Shown here piece after piece: positions 1 through 8,708 of a stretch of 64,000 bases of DNA; the first letter of the stretch is position 1, and each line of letters opens with the position of its first letter. The stretch comes from Kosakonia radicincitans DSM 16656 (GTDB lineage Bacteria > Pseudomonadota > Gammaproteobacteria > Enterobacterales > Enterobacteriaceae), in the NCBI RefSeq assembly GCF_000280495.2, contig NZ_CP018016.1:4216001-4280000 (forward strand). Reading direction: 5' to 3'. The translations under genes and the position numbers were made by a program. The notes beneath the pieces were generated by a model. The model worked only from the letters and a program-made list of their open reading frames with translations, was not told where the DNA came from and searched no databases.

Positions 1-3000
1 TAATGCAATGGGCGCAAACCCACACGGGTTACGACGCCATCCATATCATCAGCAATGGTGGCGAAGGCCGACTGACGCTTGGGGGCGTCACATTGACCGA
101 CAGTATGCTCGCTACGAGAAGTACTGATCTGACCACTATCGGCCAGTCGCTGACTGAGTCCGGCGATATCCTGCTTTATGGCTGTAATGTGGCGCAAGGA
201 ACACAAGGGCAGACTTTTATTAGCAACCTGGCAGCGCTCACCGGAGCTGATGTGGCTGCGTCCACTGACCTGACCGGGTCGACAGCGTTAAAAGGCGACT
301 GGATGCTGGAATCGCAAGTCGGTCAGATCACTACTGACATTGCGATAACCGCCGCCACACAGAGGGATTATACCCACGTGCTGGATACCTTTACGTTTGA
401 GACAGGTACTGGCGGCGGTGGCGGCAATAACCAGACCTGGCAGGAAGGGGGATATACCCTACATTTCGATTTTGTCGGAAACGTGCTCTCTGGGCTAAAC
501 AGTGACGGCAATAGCCTGATCTATGACGTGCAAACGGATGGATCCAGTTCGTCAAATTCGCTGACCTTCACCATCAGCATTCCCGGCTATGTTTTTGATT
601 TATCTTCACTGGACTTATTGAATGCCGATGGCACCGGCAACATGAATTACACGATTTCATCCAGTAAATCGACCAGTGGGGACAATCAGAGTGGAGTACT
701 GCCATTCCCCGGGAGCGTGTCTTATACCACTATCAGCGGCTTTAACGGCAATTTTGTCGGCGTTTCTTCCATTACCATTACGACATCCGGTACCAATGAG
801 TACTATCTGGATAACCTGGTATTGAACAATATTCATGCCGCCTCTTCGGTAGATGCGACATCGACCGTAACCGCTGGGCCATCTGGCGAAGCAACGACAT
901 TTTCCACTACCGCGACGTCAGCGGCCAGCGCCACCTCGCTGCTGGACTTTACCCTTACTGACCTCGGCACGTCTGATGGTTCGGCCACCAATGTCAGCCA
1001 ATTCTACGCTAACGTCAGTGGTACGGCGACATCATCAGAATTGAGCAAGATGACGTTCCTGCTCAGTGGCCCGGATGCCACTAACGTCGTCGGCACGTAC
1101 GACAGCAGCACCGGCAGAATCACGTTTTCCAGCTTAAACCTGTCGGTTGCGGATAACAGCAGTGAAACTTACACCATCAAGGCGTATTACAACGACAATA
1201 CCAGCAGTAACGACATCACCGATCACCACACGGTAATATTGTCGGTAAATGCCAGCAATTTCACCACGGTCTCCGGCGGTTCAACGTTCGCCAGTAGTCA
1301 GGCCAACGTGAACAACGGCAGTGGTGCCAGCATTGATGTGGCAGCAACCAAACTCATTTATAGCCAATCGCCGTCCACCTCAGTGGTCAGTGGCATTAAC
1401 TTCACCACCCAGCCGGTGGTGATTGCCGTTGACGATCGCGGCAATATCGATACTGATTTTAACGGTTCAGTGACATTAAGCGAAAATGGTAGCGGCTCGC
1501 TGACGGGCACCACTCAGGCGACCGCCTCAAACGGTATTGCTACCTTTAGCGGTGTGAAGTACACCTCGGCCAGTGATGGTGATGCTAACTTCGTGCTGAC
1601 GGCGGCGGCCGGTAGCCTGGTCAGCGCCACATCTGCATCGCTCAATCCGGATGTGGTGGCGACGCGACTGGTTTTTTCCACCCAGCCCGTTCCCACGGCG
1701 ATTCAGAATGGACAAAGTGCCATTTTTACCACTGTGCCGGTAGTACAGGCGGTCGATGCGAATGGCATGGTGGATCAGGACTACACCACCAATATCGTGC
1801 TCTCAGTGACTGACCCTAACGACAGCGTCGTCGATGGTACGGTCAATAGCCTGGCGGTCACCTCCGGGGATAATGATGCCAGCGCTACGACGGTAACATT
1901 AACGCCGTCTGGCGGTATCGCCACCTACACCGGGCTTATCATACAGTACACCAACAGCGGTAGTATCAATACGCTGGCACTGCGCGCCACGTCAGGTAGC
2001 CTGACGGCGGTCAACAGTTCGTCGATAACCTCAACCACCAACACCGCCCCCGTCTTCAGCAACCTCAATGGCGGCGCGACCTTTACTGAAAAAGGCAGTG
2101 CAGTGGTGATGGACAGCGATGTCACTGTTGCCGATACCGAGCTGGATATTCAGGGCAACTATAACGGAGCCTCTGTTTCAATCGCCCGTAACGGCGGGGC
2201 GAACAGTGTCGATACCTTCGGCAATAGCGGACTGTTGGGGGCACTGACTCAAGGGCAAAACTTCACCTATAACGGTACGACGGTGGGCAGTGTCACGGCG
2301 AATTCCTCAGGCACGCTGACGCTGACGTTCAATAGCAATGCAACGGCGGCGATAGTGAATGCGGTGCTGCAATCCCTGACCTATGCCAACAGTTCTGACG
2401 ATCCACCGTCCAGCGTGACGCTTAACTGGACCTTTAATGACGGTTCGCTCAACAGTAGCGGCACCAATCAGGCGGTGCTGAGTATCACGCCGGTCAACGA
2501 CGCACCGGTCATCAGCAATACGTCGGTCAGCAAGACTTTCAATGAGGATAGCGCCCAGACCTTTAGCGTTGCCGATTTTGGTTTCAGTGATGTGGACAGT
2601 AGCGACACCCTGCAATCCATCACTATCGTCACAGCACCAACCGCGGGTGAGCTGTTTATTGACGCGAACAACGACGGTGTACGTGGCGGCGGCGATACAT
2701 TACTGGGCAATGGTTCGGTGGTCAGCGCGGCTGATATCAGCAAACTGACCTTCCGCCCGACCGCAAATGCCAACGGTGCGGGTTATGCCTCCTTTACCTG
2801 GCAGGTCAGCGATGGCACGGCGTTGTCCAGCAATACCGGAACAATGACCCTTAACGTAACGCCAGTTAACGATGCGCCGATCATCAGCAATACGTCAGTC
2901 AGTAAAACCATCAATGAGGATAGCGCCCAGACCTTTAGCGCCGCAGATTTTGGTTTCAGCGATGTGGACAACGGCGACACCCTGCAATCCATCACTATCG

Positions 3001-5486
3001 TCACAGCACCAACCGCGGGTGAGCTGTTTATTGACGCGAACAACGACGGTGTACGTGGCGGTGGCGATACATTACTGGGCAATGGTTCGGTGGTCAGCGC
3101 GGCTGATATCAGCAAACTGACCTTCCGCCCGACCGCGAACGCCAACGGCACGGGTTATGCCTCCTTTACCTGGCAGGTCAGCGATGGCACGGCGTTGTCC
3201 GCTAATACAGGAACGATGACCCTTAACGTAACGCCGGTTAACGATGCGCCAACGTTATCCAGCGGTGCGACGGTCACTCTGACATCCACAACGGAAGATG
3301 TAACATCGTCTGCCACCACAGTATCGTCATTGCTCAACAGTGCGGGTTATGGGGATGTCGACAGCGGAGCGTCCAGCGGCATTGCGATTACGGCGACAGT
3401 AGGGAACGGTGGCTGGCAGTATTCCACCGATAGCGGAGCTAACTGGTTCAATATCGGCACGGTATCCAGTTCAGCAGCCCTGCTGCTCGGGTCAACGGCA
3501 CAGTTGCGTTATGTACCGGACAGCGCCAATGGTGAAACCGCAACCCTGAGTTTCAGCGCGTGGGATCAGACCAGTGGTACGGCGACGGCAGGTAGCAGCA
3601 AAGGTCTTGCGGATACCTCGACCTCTGGCGGCAGCAGTGCGTTCTCCGCCAATAGTGCACAGGCGTCGTTGATGGTAACCAGCGTGAATGATGCCCCTAG
3701 CATGGGAAGCACGGTCAGTCCTCAAAGCGCCACCAAAGATACAGTGTTCAGCTTCGCCGTGCCTGCCGGTACTTTTGTCGATGTGGATAGCGGTGATACG
3801 TTGACCCTGAGCGCGACGCTGGCCGATGGCTCGGCACTGCCCGCCTGGCTGAGCTTTAATCCTTCGACCCGTACCTTCTCTGGCACCCCGGGCTACAGTG
3901 ATGTCGGCAACCTGACGATTCGTATAACCGCGACTGACGGCAGTAATGCCTCGGTCAGCACCACCTTTGGGCTGACGGTGAATAACAGTAATCTCCCGCC
4001 CGTGGTGTCCATCCCGATGGACGAACAGTCCATCGCACAAAATGGCAGCTTTAACTTCACTGTTCCTGCGGGAACCTTTACCGACCCGGATATCGGCGAC
4101 ACACTGACCCTGAGCGCGACGCTAGCCGATGGCTCGGCACTGCCCGCCTGGCTGAGCTTCGAGCCGGCCACAAGAACCTTCTCCGGTACGCCGGGTAATG
4201 GCGACGTGGGCAATCTGACCATTCGGGTGACGGCAACCGATGGCAGCAATGCGTCGGTCAGCACCACTTTCGGGCTGGTCGTCACCAACGTGAACGATGC
4301 GCCGGTTATCGGCGCGACGATTGCGCCGCAGAGCATTGCGCAGGACGGCAGTCTGAGTTTTACCGTACCTGCGGGCACCTTTGTCGACCCGGACGGTGAC
4401 CCGCTGACCCTGAGCGCCACCCTGGCAAATGGCAACCCGCTGCCTGCGTGGCTGCACTTCGATCCCGCGACAGGCTCGTTTTCCGGCACGCCGGGGAATG
4501 CGGATGTCGGCAACCTGAATATTCGTATCACCGCCAGCGATGGCAGCGCCTCGGTCAGCACCAGTTTTAGCCTGATGGTCACCAATGTGAACGATGCCCC
4601 GGTGCTCAGTACGCCGATCCCGCCGCAGAGCGTGGCGCAAGACGGCAGCTTTAACCTCACCGTCCCGGCTGGCACCTTTGTCGATCCGGATGGCGACACC
4701 TTAACTCTGAGCGCGACGCAGGCGGACGGTTCCGCACTGCCTGCCTGGTTGCGCTTCGATCCCGCGAAAGGCTCGTTTTCTGGCACACCGGGCAACGCCG
4801 ATATCGGTAGTCTGGTCATTCGGGTTACCGCGACCGATGCCGGGAACACGTCAATCAGCACCACCTTTAGCCTGACGGTTACCCGCGCAGGCATTACCAG
4901 CGGCGATCCGCAGTTCCGTATTTCAGATGGTACGAACGGACCACGTCCGGTGGACAGCCAAACACCCACTATCCAGCCTCAGGAGGCTGCCGCACCGCCG
5001 CTCAACATATTGATTACCCCCGCCTCTCTCGGCAGCTTTAATGCCGGACGCACCGCCGGGAGCGGTTCGATGATGGCCTCCATCTTCGGTGCCAGCAGCG
5101 ATGGGGCAAGCGGGAGGGATGCGACGAAGAGCGAAGTGGCGAATGTCTTTGGGCCCGGTTCATCGTTCGGCAGCCATTTTGAGAGTTCGCTGGGCTCATT
5201 CCCCAGCTTTAACAAAGATCCGGCGCTGGGTGGCAGCTCGTCGCTGGCCAGCGTTTTCTCCGGCATTTATCTGCCTTCACTGACTCCGATGGAAGTGTTT
5301 ACTGGCGGTAGCTGGAAAGATATCAACCTGCATGCACAGGGAGTGACAGAACAGGGGCAAGAACAGGCGACAGCCGCGTTTATCCCATCGTTCCACCGGC
5401 AATTACAACACATTGGCGATGCTGAAGGACAACGTCTGTCAGCCATTGAACAGGCGTTGTACGACCTGGGCCAGCAGCAGGGCTAA
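1..5486 (+). CDS. Giant type I-secreted adhesin, 3' part (DUF4347 remnant plus cadherin/Ig-like repeats)
   Basis: The reading frame is open at the left edge, so only the C-terminal 1,830 or so residues are present. The first 125 residues carry the end of a DUF4347 domain (motifs DILLYGCNVAQG and TGADVAASTDLTG). There follow beta-rich Ig-like segments, two near-identical 124-residue cadherin-type units (about residues 831-1078) and four 99-101-residue units with GTFVDPDGD and FSGTPG motifs joined by VNDAPV linkers. The last 180 residues are Ser/Gly/Ala-rich and end in a Gln-rich tail. DUF4347 repeat proteins are usually large surface adhesins exported by type I secretion, and the TolC-like gene 34 bp downstream supports that role here. 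No RTX nonapeptides are visible, so the secretion signal is not of the classic RTX type. The acidic, Thr/Ser-rich, Cys-poor composition fits an extracellular fibre. What it binds is unknown. Confidence 0.85.
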   Translation, partial: MQWAQTHTGYDAIHIISNGGEGRLTLGGVTLTDSMLATRSTDLTTIGQSLTESGDILLYGCNVAQGTQGQTFISNLAALTGADVAASTDLTGSTALKGDWMLESQVGQITTDIAITAATQRDYTHVLDTFTFETGTGGGGGNNQTWQEGGYTLHFDFVGNVLSGLNSDGNSLIYDVQTDGSSSSNSLTFTISIPGYVFDLSSLDLLNADGTGNMNYTISSSKSTSGDNQSGVLPFPGSVSYTTISGFNGNFVGVSSITITTSGTNEYYLDNLVLNNIHAASSVDATSTVTAGPSGEATTFSTTATSAASATSLLDFTLTDLGTSDGSATNVSQFYANVSGTATSSELSKMTFLLSGPDATNVVGTYDSSTGRITFSSLNLSVADNSSETYTIKAYYNDNTSSNDITDHHTVILSVNASNFTTVSGGSTFASSQANVNNGSGASIDVAATKLIYSQSPSTSVVSGINFTTQPVVIAVDDRGNIDTDFNGSVTLSENGSGSLTGTTQATASNGIATFSGVKYTSASDGDANFVLTAAAGSLVSATSASLNPDVVATRLVFSTQPVPTAIQNGQSAIFTTVPVVQAVDANGMVDQDYTTNIVLSVTDPNDSVVDGTVNSLAVTSGDNDASATTVTLTPSGGIATYTGLIIQYTNSGSINTLALRATSGSLTAVNSSSITSTTNTAPVFSNLNGGATFTEKGSAVVMDSDVTVADTELDIQGNYNGASVSIARNGGANSVDTFGNSGLLGALTQGQNFTYNGTTVGSVTANSSGTLTLTFNSNATAAIVNAVLQSLTYANSSDDPPSSVTLNWTFNDGSLNSSGTNQAVLSITPVNDAPVISNTSVSKTFNEDSAQTFSVADFGFSDVDSSDTLQSITIVTAPTAGELFIDANNDGVRGGGDTLLGNGSVVSAADISKLTFRPTANANGAGYASFTWQVSDGTALSSNTGTMTLNVTPVNDAPIISNTSVSKTINEDSAQTFSAADFGFSDVDNGDTLQSITIVTAPTAGELFIDANNDGVRGGGDTLLGNGSVVSAADISKLTFRPTANANGTGYASFTWQVSDGTALSANTGTMTLNVTPVNDAPTLSSGATVTLTSTTEDVTSSATTVSSLLNSAGYGDVDSGASSGIAITATVGNGGWQYSTDSGANWFNIGTVSSSAALLLGSTAQLRYVPDSANGETATLSFSAWDQTSGTATAGSSKGLADTSTSGGSSAFSANSAQASLMVTSVNDAPSMGSTVSPQSATKDTVFSFAVPAGTFVDVDSGDTLTLSATLADGSALPAWLSFNPSTRTFSGTPGYSDVGNLTIRITATDGSNASVSTTFGLTVNNSNLPPVVSIPMDEQSIAQNGSFNFTVPAGTFTDPDIGDTLTLSATLADGSALPAWLSFEPATRTFSGTPGNGDVGNLTIRVTATDGSNASVSTTFGLVVTNVNDAPVIGATIAPQSIAQDGSLSFTVPAGTFVDPDGDPLTLSATLANGNPLPAWLHFDPATGSFSGTPGNADVGNLNIRITASDGSASVSTSFSLMVTNVNDAPVLSTPIPPQSVAQDGSFNLTVPAGTFVDPDGDTLTLSATQADGSALPAWLRFDPAKGSFSGTPGNADIGSLVIRVTATDAGNTSISTTFSLTVTRAGITSGDPQFRISDGTNGPRPVDSQTPTIQPQEAAAPPLNILITPASLGSFNAGRTAGSGSMMASIFGASSDGASGRDATKSEVANVFGPGSSFGSHFESSLGSFPSFNKDPALGGSSSLASVFSGIYLPSLTPMEVFTGGSWKDINLHAQGVTEQGQEQATAAFIPSFHRQLQHIGDAEGQRLSAIEQALYDLGQQQG
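2493..3236 (+). repeat. Two tandem 372-bp cadherin-like repeat units
   Basis: Units 2493-2864 and 2865-3236 each encode 124 residues from VNDAP to the next VNDAP. Long stretches are identical at DNA level, for example around 2633-2760 against 3005-3132. Differences cluster at the unit starts. This suggests a fairly recent duplication or ongoing gene conversion inside the adhesin gene. Confidence 0.9.
3684..4886 (+). repeat. Four tandem ~300-bp Ig-like (He_PIG/CADG type) repeat units
   Basis: Units begin near 3684, 3987, 4290 and 4587 (period 303, 303, 297 bp). Each encodes the order FTVPAGTF, DPDGD, LTLSATLADG, LPAWL, FSGTPG, IRVTATDGS, VSTTF. They are more diverged from each other than the 372-bp pair, so they are an older array. 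Confidence 0.88.
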
Positions 5487-5520
5487 TAACTACAAGACTA
5501 CAGTAAAAGGCGTTAATTCT

Positions 5521-7092
5521 ATGATAAACGTGATGGTGGCAAACCGGTTGTCGGTGGTGACAACTGTGAGTGGCAGCGAAATGTTGCGTAAAGGCCGCAA
5601 GCTTTTTGCTCTGAGCGTACTGGTCGTGGCGCTAAATGGGTGTGCCGTGACCAGCGACCCGATTACCAAAAAAGAGAGCGAACAGCGCAGCCAGCAGGAT
5701 CGAGTAGCGATGTTCAGCCAGCAGGAGCCGGTTACCGCGCCAATCACCCTGTATGACGCGATGGCCCGCGCACTAAAATATAACCTTGAGTCGCGCTTAA
5801 AAGTCATGGAAAGCGCGCTGGCCCAACAGCAGTTGGATCTTTCCCGTTATGACATGCTGCCAAAGCTGGCGGCTTCGGCGGGCTACGTAGGGCGCAACAA
5901 CGCCAGCGCCTCCAGTAGCCGCAGCGTGGAAACCGGACAAACCTCTCTGGAACCATCCACCTCGCAAGATCGTGACCGCGATGTGGCGGACCTGACGATG
6001 GTATGGAACGTGCTCGACTTTGGCGTAAGCTACGTCAGTGCGAAACAGCAATCGGATCAGCGCTGGATTGCCGAAGAACGTAAACGCAAGGTGGTACACA
6101 CCATTTTGCAGGATGTCCGTTCCGCCTACTGGCGTGCAGTTGCCGCCGAGCGTCTGCTGGGCCAGATCGATACGCTGATTGACCGGGTAAACCAGGCGCG
6201 TGAAGCTAGCGAGCGGATGACCGCCCAGCAGGTCGGCGACCAGGTTGAAGCCCTGAGTTACCGCCGTGCGCTGATTGAGGCCACCCGCCAACTGGAAGAG
6301 CAGCGCCGTGCGCTGTCGCTGGCGAAAACCGAACTTGCCACACTGATGAACCTGCCGTTGGACACGCCATATACACTGGCTCTGCCCGCCAGCGGTGACG
6401 AGACGGTTCCGCAGTTGAATGTGGATCAGAAAACCCTGGAAGAGACCGCGCTGGTGAGCCGCCCGGAACTGCGTGAGCAGGATTACCAGGTACGCATTAA
6501 CGCCGCCGAAACCCGTAAAGCGCTGCTGCGTATGCTGCCGGGTATTGAGATTAGCGCAGGCGGCCACTATGACAGCAACTCATTCCTCGTCAACAACAGT
6601 TGGGCCGACGTGGGGGTGAAAGCCACCTGGAACCTGTTCAACCTGATGTCTGGCCCGGCTGCGCACAGCGCGGCGAAGGCCAACGAGCAGGTGGGCAAGT
6701 TGCAGCGTCAGGCGATGTCGCTGGCGATCATGGCGCAACTGTACGTGGCGCGCGCCAACTACAACGAAGCGCTGCGTCAGTATAAAACCAGCGAAGAGTT
6801 GCGTGATCTGGACGGGCAAATCGTTCAGCAACTGCGTAACCGCTACAAAGCCAATAGCATCGGTGAGTTGCAGCTAATTCAGGGCGAACTGAATGCGCTG
6901 AACGCCGATCTGCGTCAGGACCTGGCCTACGCGGAGCTGCGTAACACCTACGGGCAGATTATCTCCAGCGTGGGCGTAGACCTGCTGCCGAAGACACTGC
7001 CGTCGGACAAACTGGCGGATATCAGCAACGCGCTGCGTCAGTCGGAAGTCAACTGGCAGCAAGGGAAGATCAGCACGCTGCAGTCGTTCTGA
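5521..7092 (+). CDS. TolC-family outer-membrane channel, predicted lipoprotein
   Basis: This 523-residue protein has two OEP (outer membrane efflux protein) repeats, with long coiled-coil stretches rich in Gln, Ala and Arg (about residues 185-280 and 380-490). The start at 5521 has a weak AAAGG 13 bp upstream. An internal ATG at 5581 would give a more ordinary signal peptide. Either start leads into a hydrophobic segment ending in the lipobox LNGC, so the mature protein is probably lipidated like NodT/CusC-type channels. It lies 34 bp after the adhesin gene and is probably co-transcribed, serving as the outer-membrane exit of a type I secretion system. The ABC transporter and adaptor genes expected for such a system are not in the window and may lie upstream. 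Confidence 0.85.
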   Translation: MINVMVANRLSVVTTVSGSEMLRKGRKLFALSVLVVALNGCAVTSDPITKKESEQRSQQDRVAMFSQQEPVTAPITLYDAMARALKYNLESRLKVMESALAQQQLDLSRYDMLPKLAASAGYVGRNNASASSSRSVETGQTSLEPSTSQDRDRDVADLTMVWNVLDFGVSYVSAKQQSDQRWIAEERKRKVVHTILQDVRSAYWRAVAAERLLGQIDTLIDRVNQAREASERMTAQQVGDQVEALSYRRALIEATRQLEEQRRALSLAKTELATLMNLPLDTPYTLALPASGDETVPQLNVDQKTLEETALVSRPELREQDYQVRINAAETRKALLRMLPGIEISAGGHYDSNSFLVNNSWADVGVKATWNLFNLMSGPAAHSAAKANEQVGKLQRQAMSLAIMAQLYVARANYNEALRQYKTSEELRDLDGQIVQQLRNRYKANSIGELQLIQGELNALNADLRQDLAYAELRNTYGQIISSVGVDLLPKTLPSDKLADISNALRQSEVNWQQGKISTLQSF

Positions 7093-7101
7093 TAACACAG
7101 T

Positions 7102-7123
7102 CCCGGCGTCTGAGTACGCCGGG
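7102..7123 (+). terminator. Hairpin after the TolC-like gene
   Basis: CCCGGCGT and ACGCCGGG form a perfect 8-bp stem with a 6-nt loop, 10 bp after the stop codon. Only a short pyrimidine-rich stretch follows, so this is a modest intrinsic terminator. Confidence 0.6.
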
Positions 7124-7201
7124 GCTCCCTTCTTACCCCGCCAGTGCTTTTCCCCCAGGAAAAATAGCAAGGATTATTGGTCTTATAATCATATGACCGA
7201 C

Positions 7202-8235
7202 TGAATCGCCACAGGTTTAACAGACACCTCTGAGTCATTTAAGATGGCTGAAAGAGAGGTGCCCATGAGTGGTAAGCGTTATCCCGAAGAGTTTAAAATT
7301 GAAGCAGTCAAACAGGTTGCGTGGCTATTCTGTTTCCAGCGTTGCAACACGTCTCGATATCACCACCCACAGTCTTTACGCCTGGATAAAGAAGTACGGG
7401 CCGGGCTCTTCCAGTAACAAAGAACAGTCAGATGCTCAGGCCTGGATCCGCCGACTCCAGAAGGAACTGAAGCGGGTTACTGACGAACGGGACAAATCAA
7501 ACAGTTCTGGCTGAGTCCCGTTGCGTTTATGGCTATCGCAAGATCCATCCCGACCTGCGGGATAGAGGGCAACAGTGCGGGATTAACCGGGTCTGGCGGC
7601 TGATGAAGCGTGCCGGGATAAAGGCTCCGGTCGGGTACCGTAGCCCACAGGCACGTAAGGGCGAAGCCAGTATCATGACGCCCAACAGGCTCCAGCGGCA
7701 GTTGAACCCGGACGTACCGGAGGAACGTTGGGTAACGGACATAACGTACATCCGAACTCACGAAGGTTGGCTATATCTGGCCGTGGTTGTTGCCCTGTTC
7801 TCGCGCAAAGTTATCGGCTGGTCGATGCAACCCCGGATAACAAAAGATATTGTCCTGAATGCAATTCTGATGACCATGTGGCGACGTAATCCTCAAAAAC
7901 AGGTGCTGGTTCATTCTGAACAAGGTAGTCAGTATACAAGCCATGAGTGGCAGTCGTTCCTGAAATCACATGGACTGGAGGGCAGTATGAGCCGTCGTGA
8001 TAACTGTCACGACAACGCAGTTGCAGAAAGTTTTTCCAGCTACTGAAGCGCGAACGGATAAAGAAAAAGATCTACGGAACGCGGGAAGAAGCCCACAGTG
8101 ATATTTTTGATTACATCGAAATGTTTTATAACCGTAAGCGTCCGCATAGTTCGAGTGATCAGATGCCACCGACGGAATATTAAAATCAATATTATCAACG
8201 ACTTATAAGTCGTCCAGATTATCCGTGGCGATTCA
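7202..8235 (+). mobile_element. Decayed IS3-family insertion sequence
   Basis: The left end TGAATCGCCAC (7202-7212) is matched exactly, inverted, by GTGGCGATTCA (8225-8235). Similarity continues less perfectly inward for about 15 bp. Between them lies a broken IS3-type orfA/orfB pair. At 1,034 bp the element is shorter than intact relatives (about 1.2-1.3 kb). No 3- or 4-bp target duplication is visible (GAC on the left, CCC on the right), so at least one flank has been rearranged after insertion. Confidence 0.88.
7265..8183 (+). pseudogene. IS3-family transposase orfA/orfB, multiply broken
   Basis: Translation starts well (GAGAGGTGCCC then ATG, MSGKRYPEEFK) but shifts frame after about 18 codons near 7320. 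It resumes in another frame as the helix-turn-helix and leucine-zipper part of OrfA. Near 7490 the end of OrfA is fused directly to the middle of OrfB, an inferred deletion of roughly 200 bp that removes the programmed frameshift window. A further one-base shift lies near 7515, and another in a T run near 8035 ends the frame prematurely. The OrfB catalytic core shows TDITY and NAVAESF, but the second acidic motif reads HSEQGSQY where this family has HSD. Residual frame then meets TAA at 8181. It cannot make an active transposase. Confidence 0.88.
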
Positions 8236-8237
8236 CC

Positions 8238-8339
8238 CTTTACCACTATTTTGTCTCGCCGCTTTCAACAATTCGTGAGGCATATCAGACGCTCACCTTG
8301 CCCGCCACGCCAGTACCCGCGGCGCTAAAAAGAAAATAA
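8238..8339 (+). pseudogene. Orphan 3' end of an unidentified coding sequence
   Basis: Directly outside the right IS terminus a reading frame runs LYHYFVSPLSTIREAYQTL... and ends ALKRK-stop at 8337-8339. It looks like a natural protein C-terminus, but no start or upstream portion exists: the DNA left of the IS does not continue it. With the missing target duplication this suggests that a gene was lost by an IS-associated deletion. The frame happens to be continuous with the last IS codons, so chance cannot be excluded. The family is not recognised. Confidence 0.35.
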
Positions 8340-8708
8340 GCAAAGCTGCCTATCGTAACGCAGGTCATTTCAACATGCAGGTAACGCGGAAAAGCCGGGC
8401 TTTGTTCCAGGCCGGGCAGGTTATGACTGGCAGTAACCAGCCCTGCATCTTGTTCGCAAAACCGCGCGTTATAGCGACACCGCCGTCAGCAAAAGCCCGG
8501 CTTAAAACCGACAAACACACAAATAGTTACAATATAACATCACGTCAATGATTACGCTTATAACCGAAATATTTAACACTATGTCGCAAAGTCGCTTTGT
8601 TTGTTTTGTCAATGTTATTTCATAGCATCATTGATGTGTTGTGCAAGCAGAACTGACGGTGAAATATGCCCAAATAATGCGGGCAGGGACGGGTCAACTG
8701 GAGAAAAT
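8340..8708 (+). promoter_or_regulatory. Gene-free leader upstream of the SPFH/ATPase operon with a long-range inverted repeat
   Basis: No gene is seen. AAAGCCGGGCTTT at 8391-8403 is itself nearly palindromic, and 12 of its 13 bases recur in inverted orientation at 8492-8503, with 88 bp between them. Downstream the sequence becomes AT-rich (8510-8640), where a promoter is likely, but no convincing -35/-10 pair could be fixed. The ribosome site CTGGAG lies just before the ATG at 8709. Confidence 0.4.

Noticed and set aside
3893..4969. 358-residue frame on the minus strand opposite the adhesin
   Set aside because: It mirrors the adhesin repeats, has no ribosome site and shows low-complexity composition set by the sense codons.
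8601..8708. Longer start for the HflK-like protein
   Set aside because: The upstream 36 codons lack a ribosome site, whereas CTGGAG precedes the ATG at 8709.
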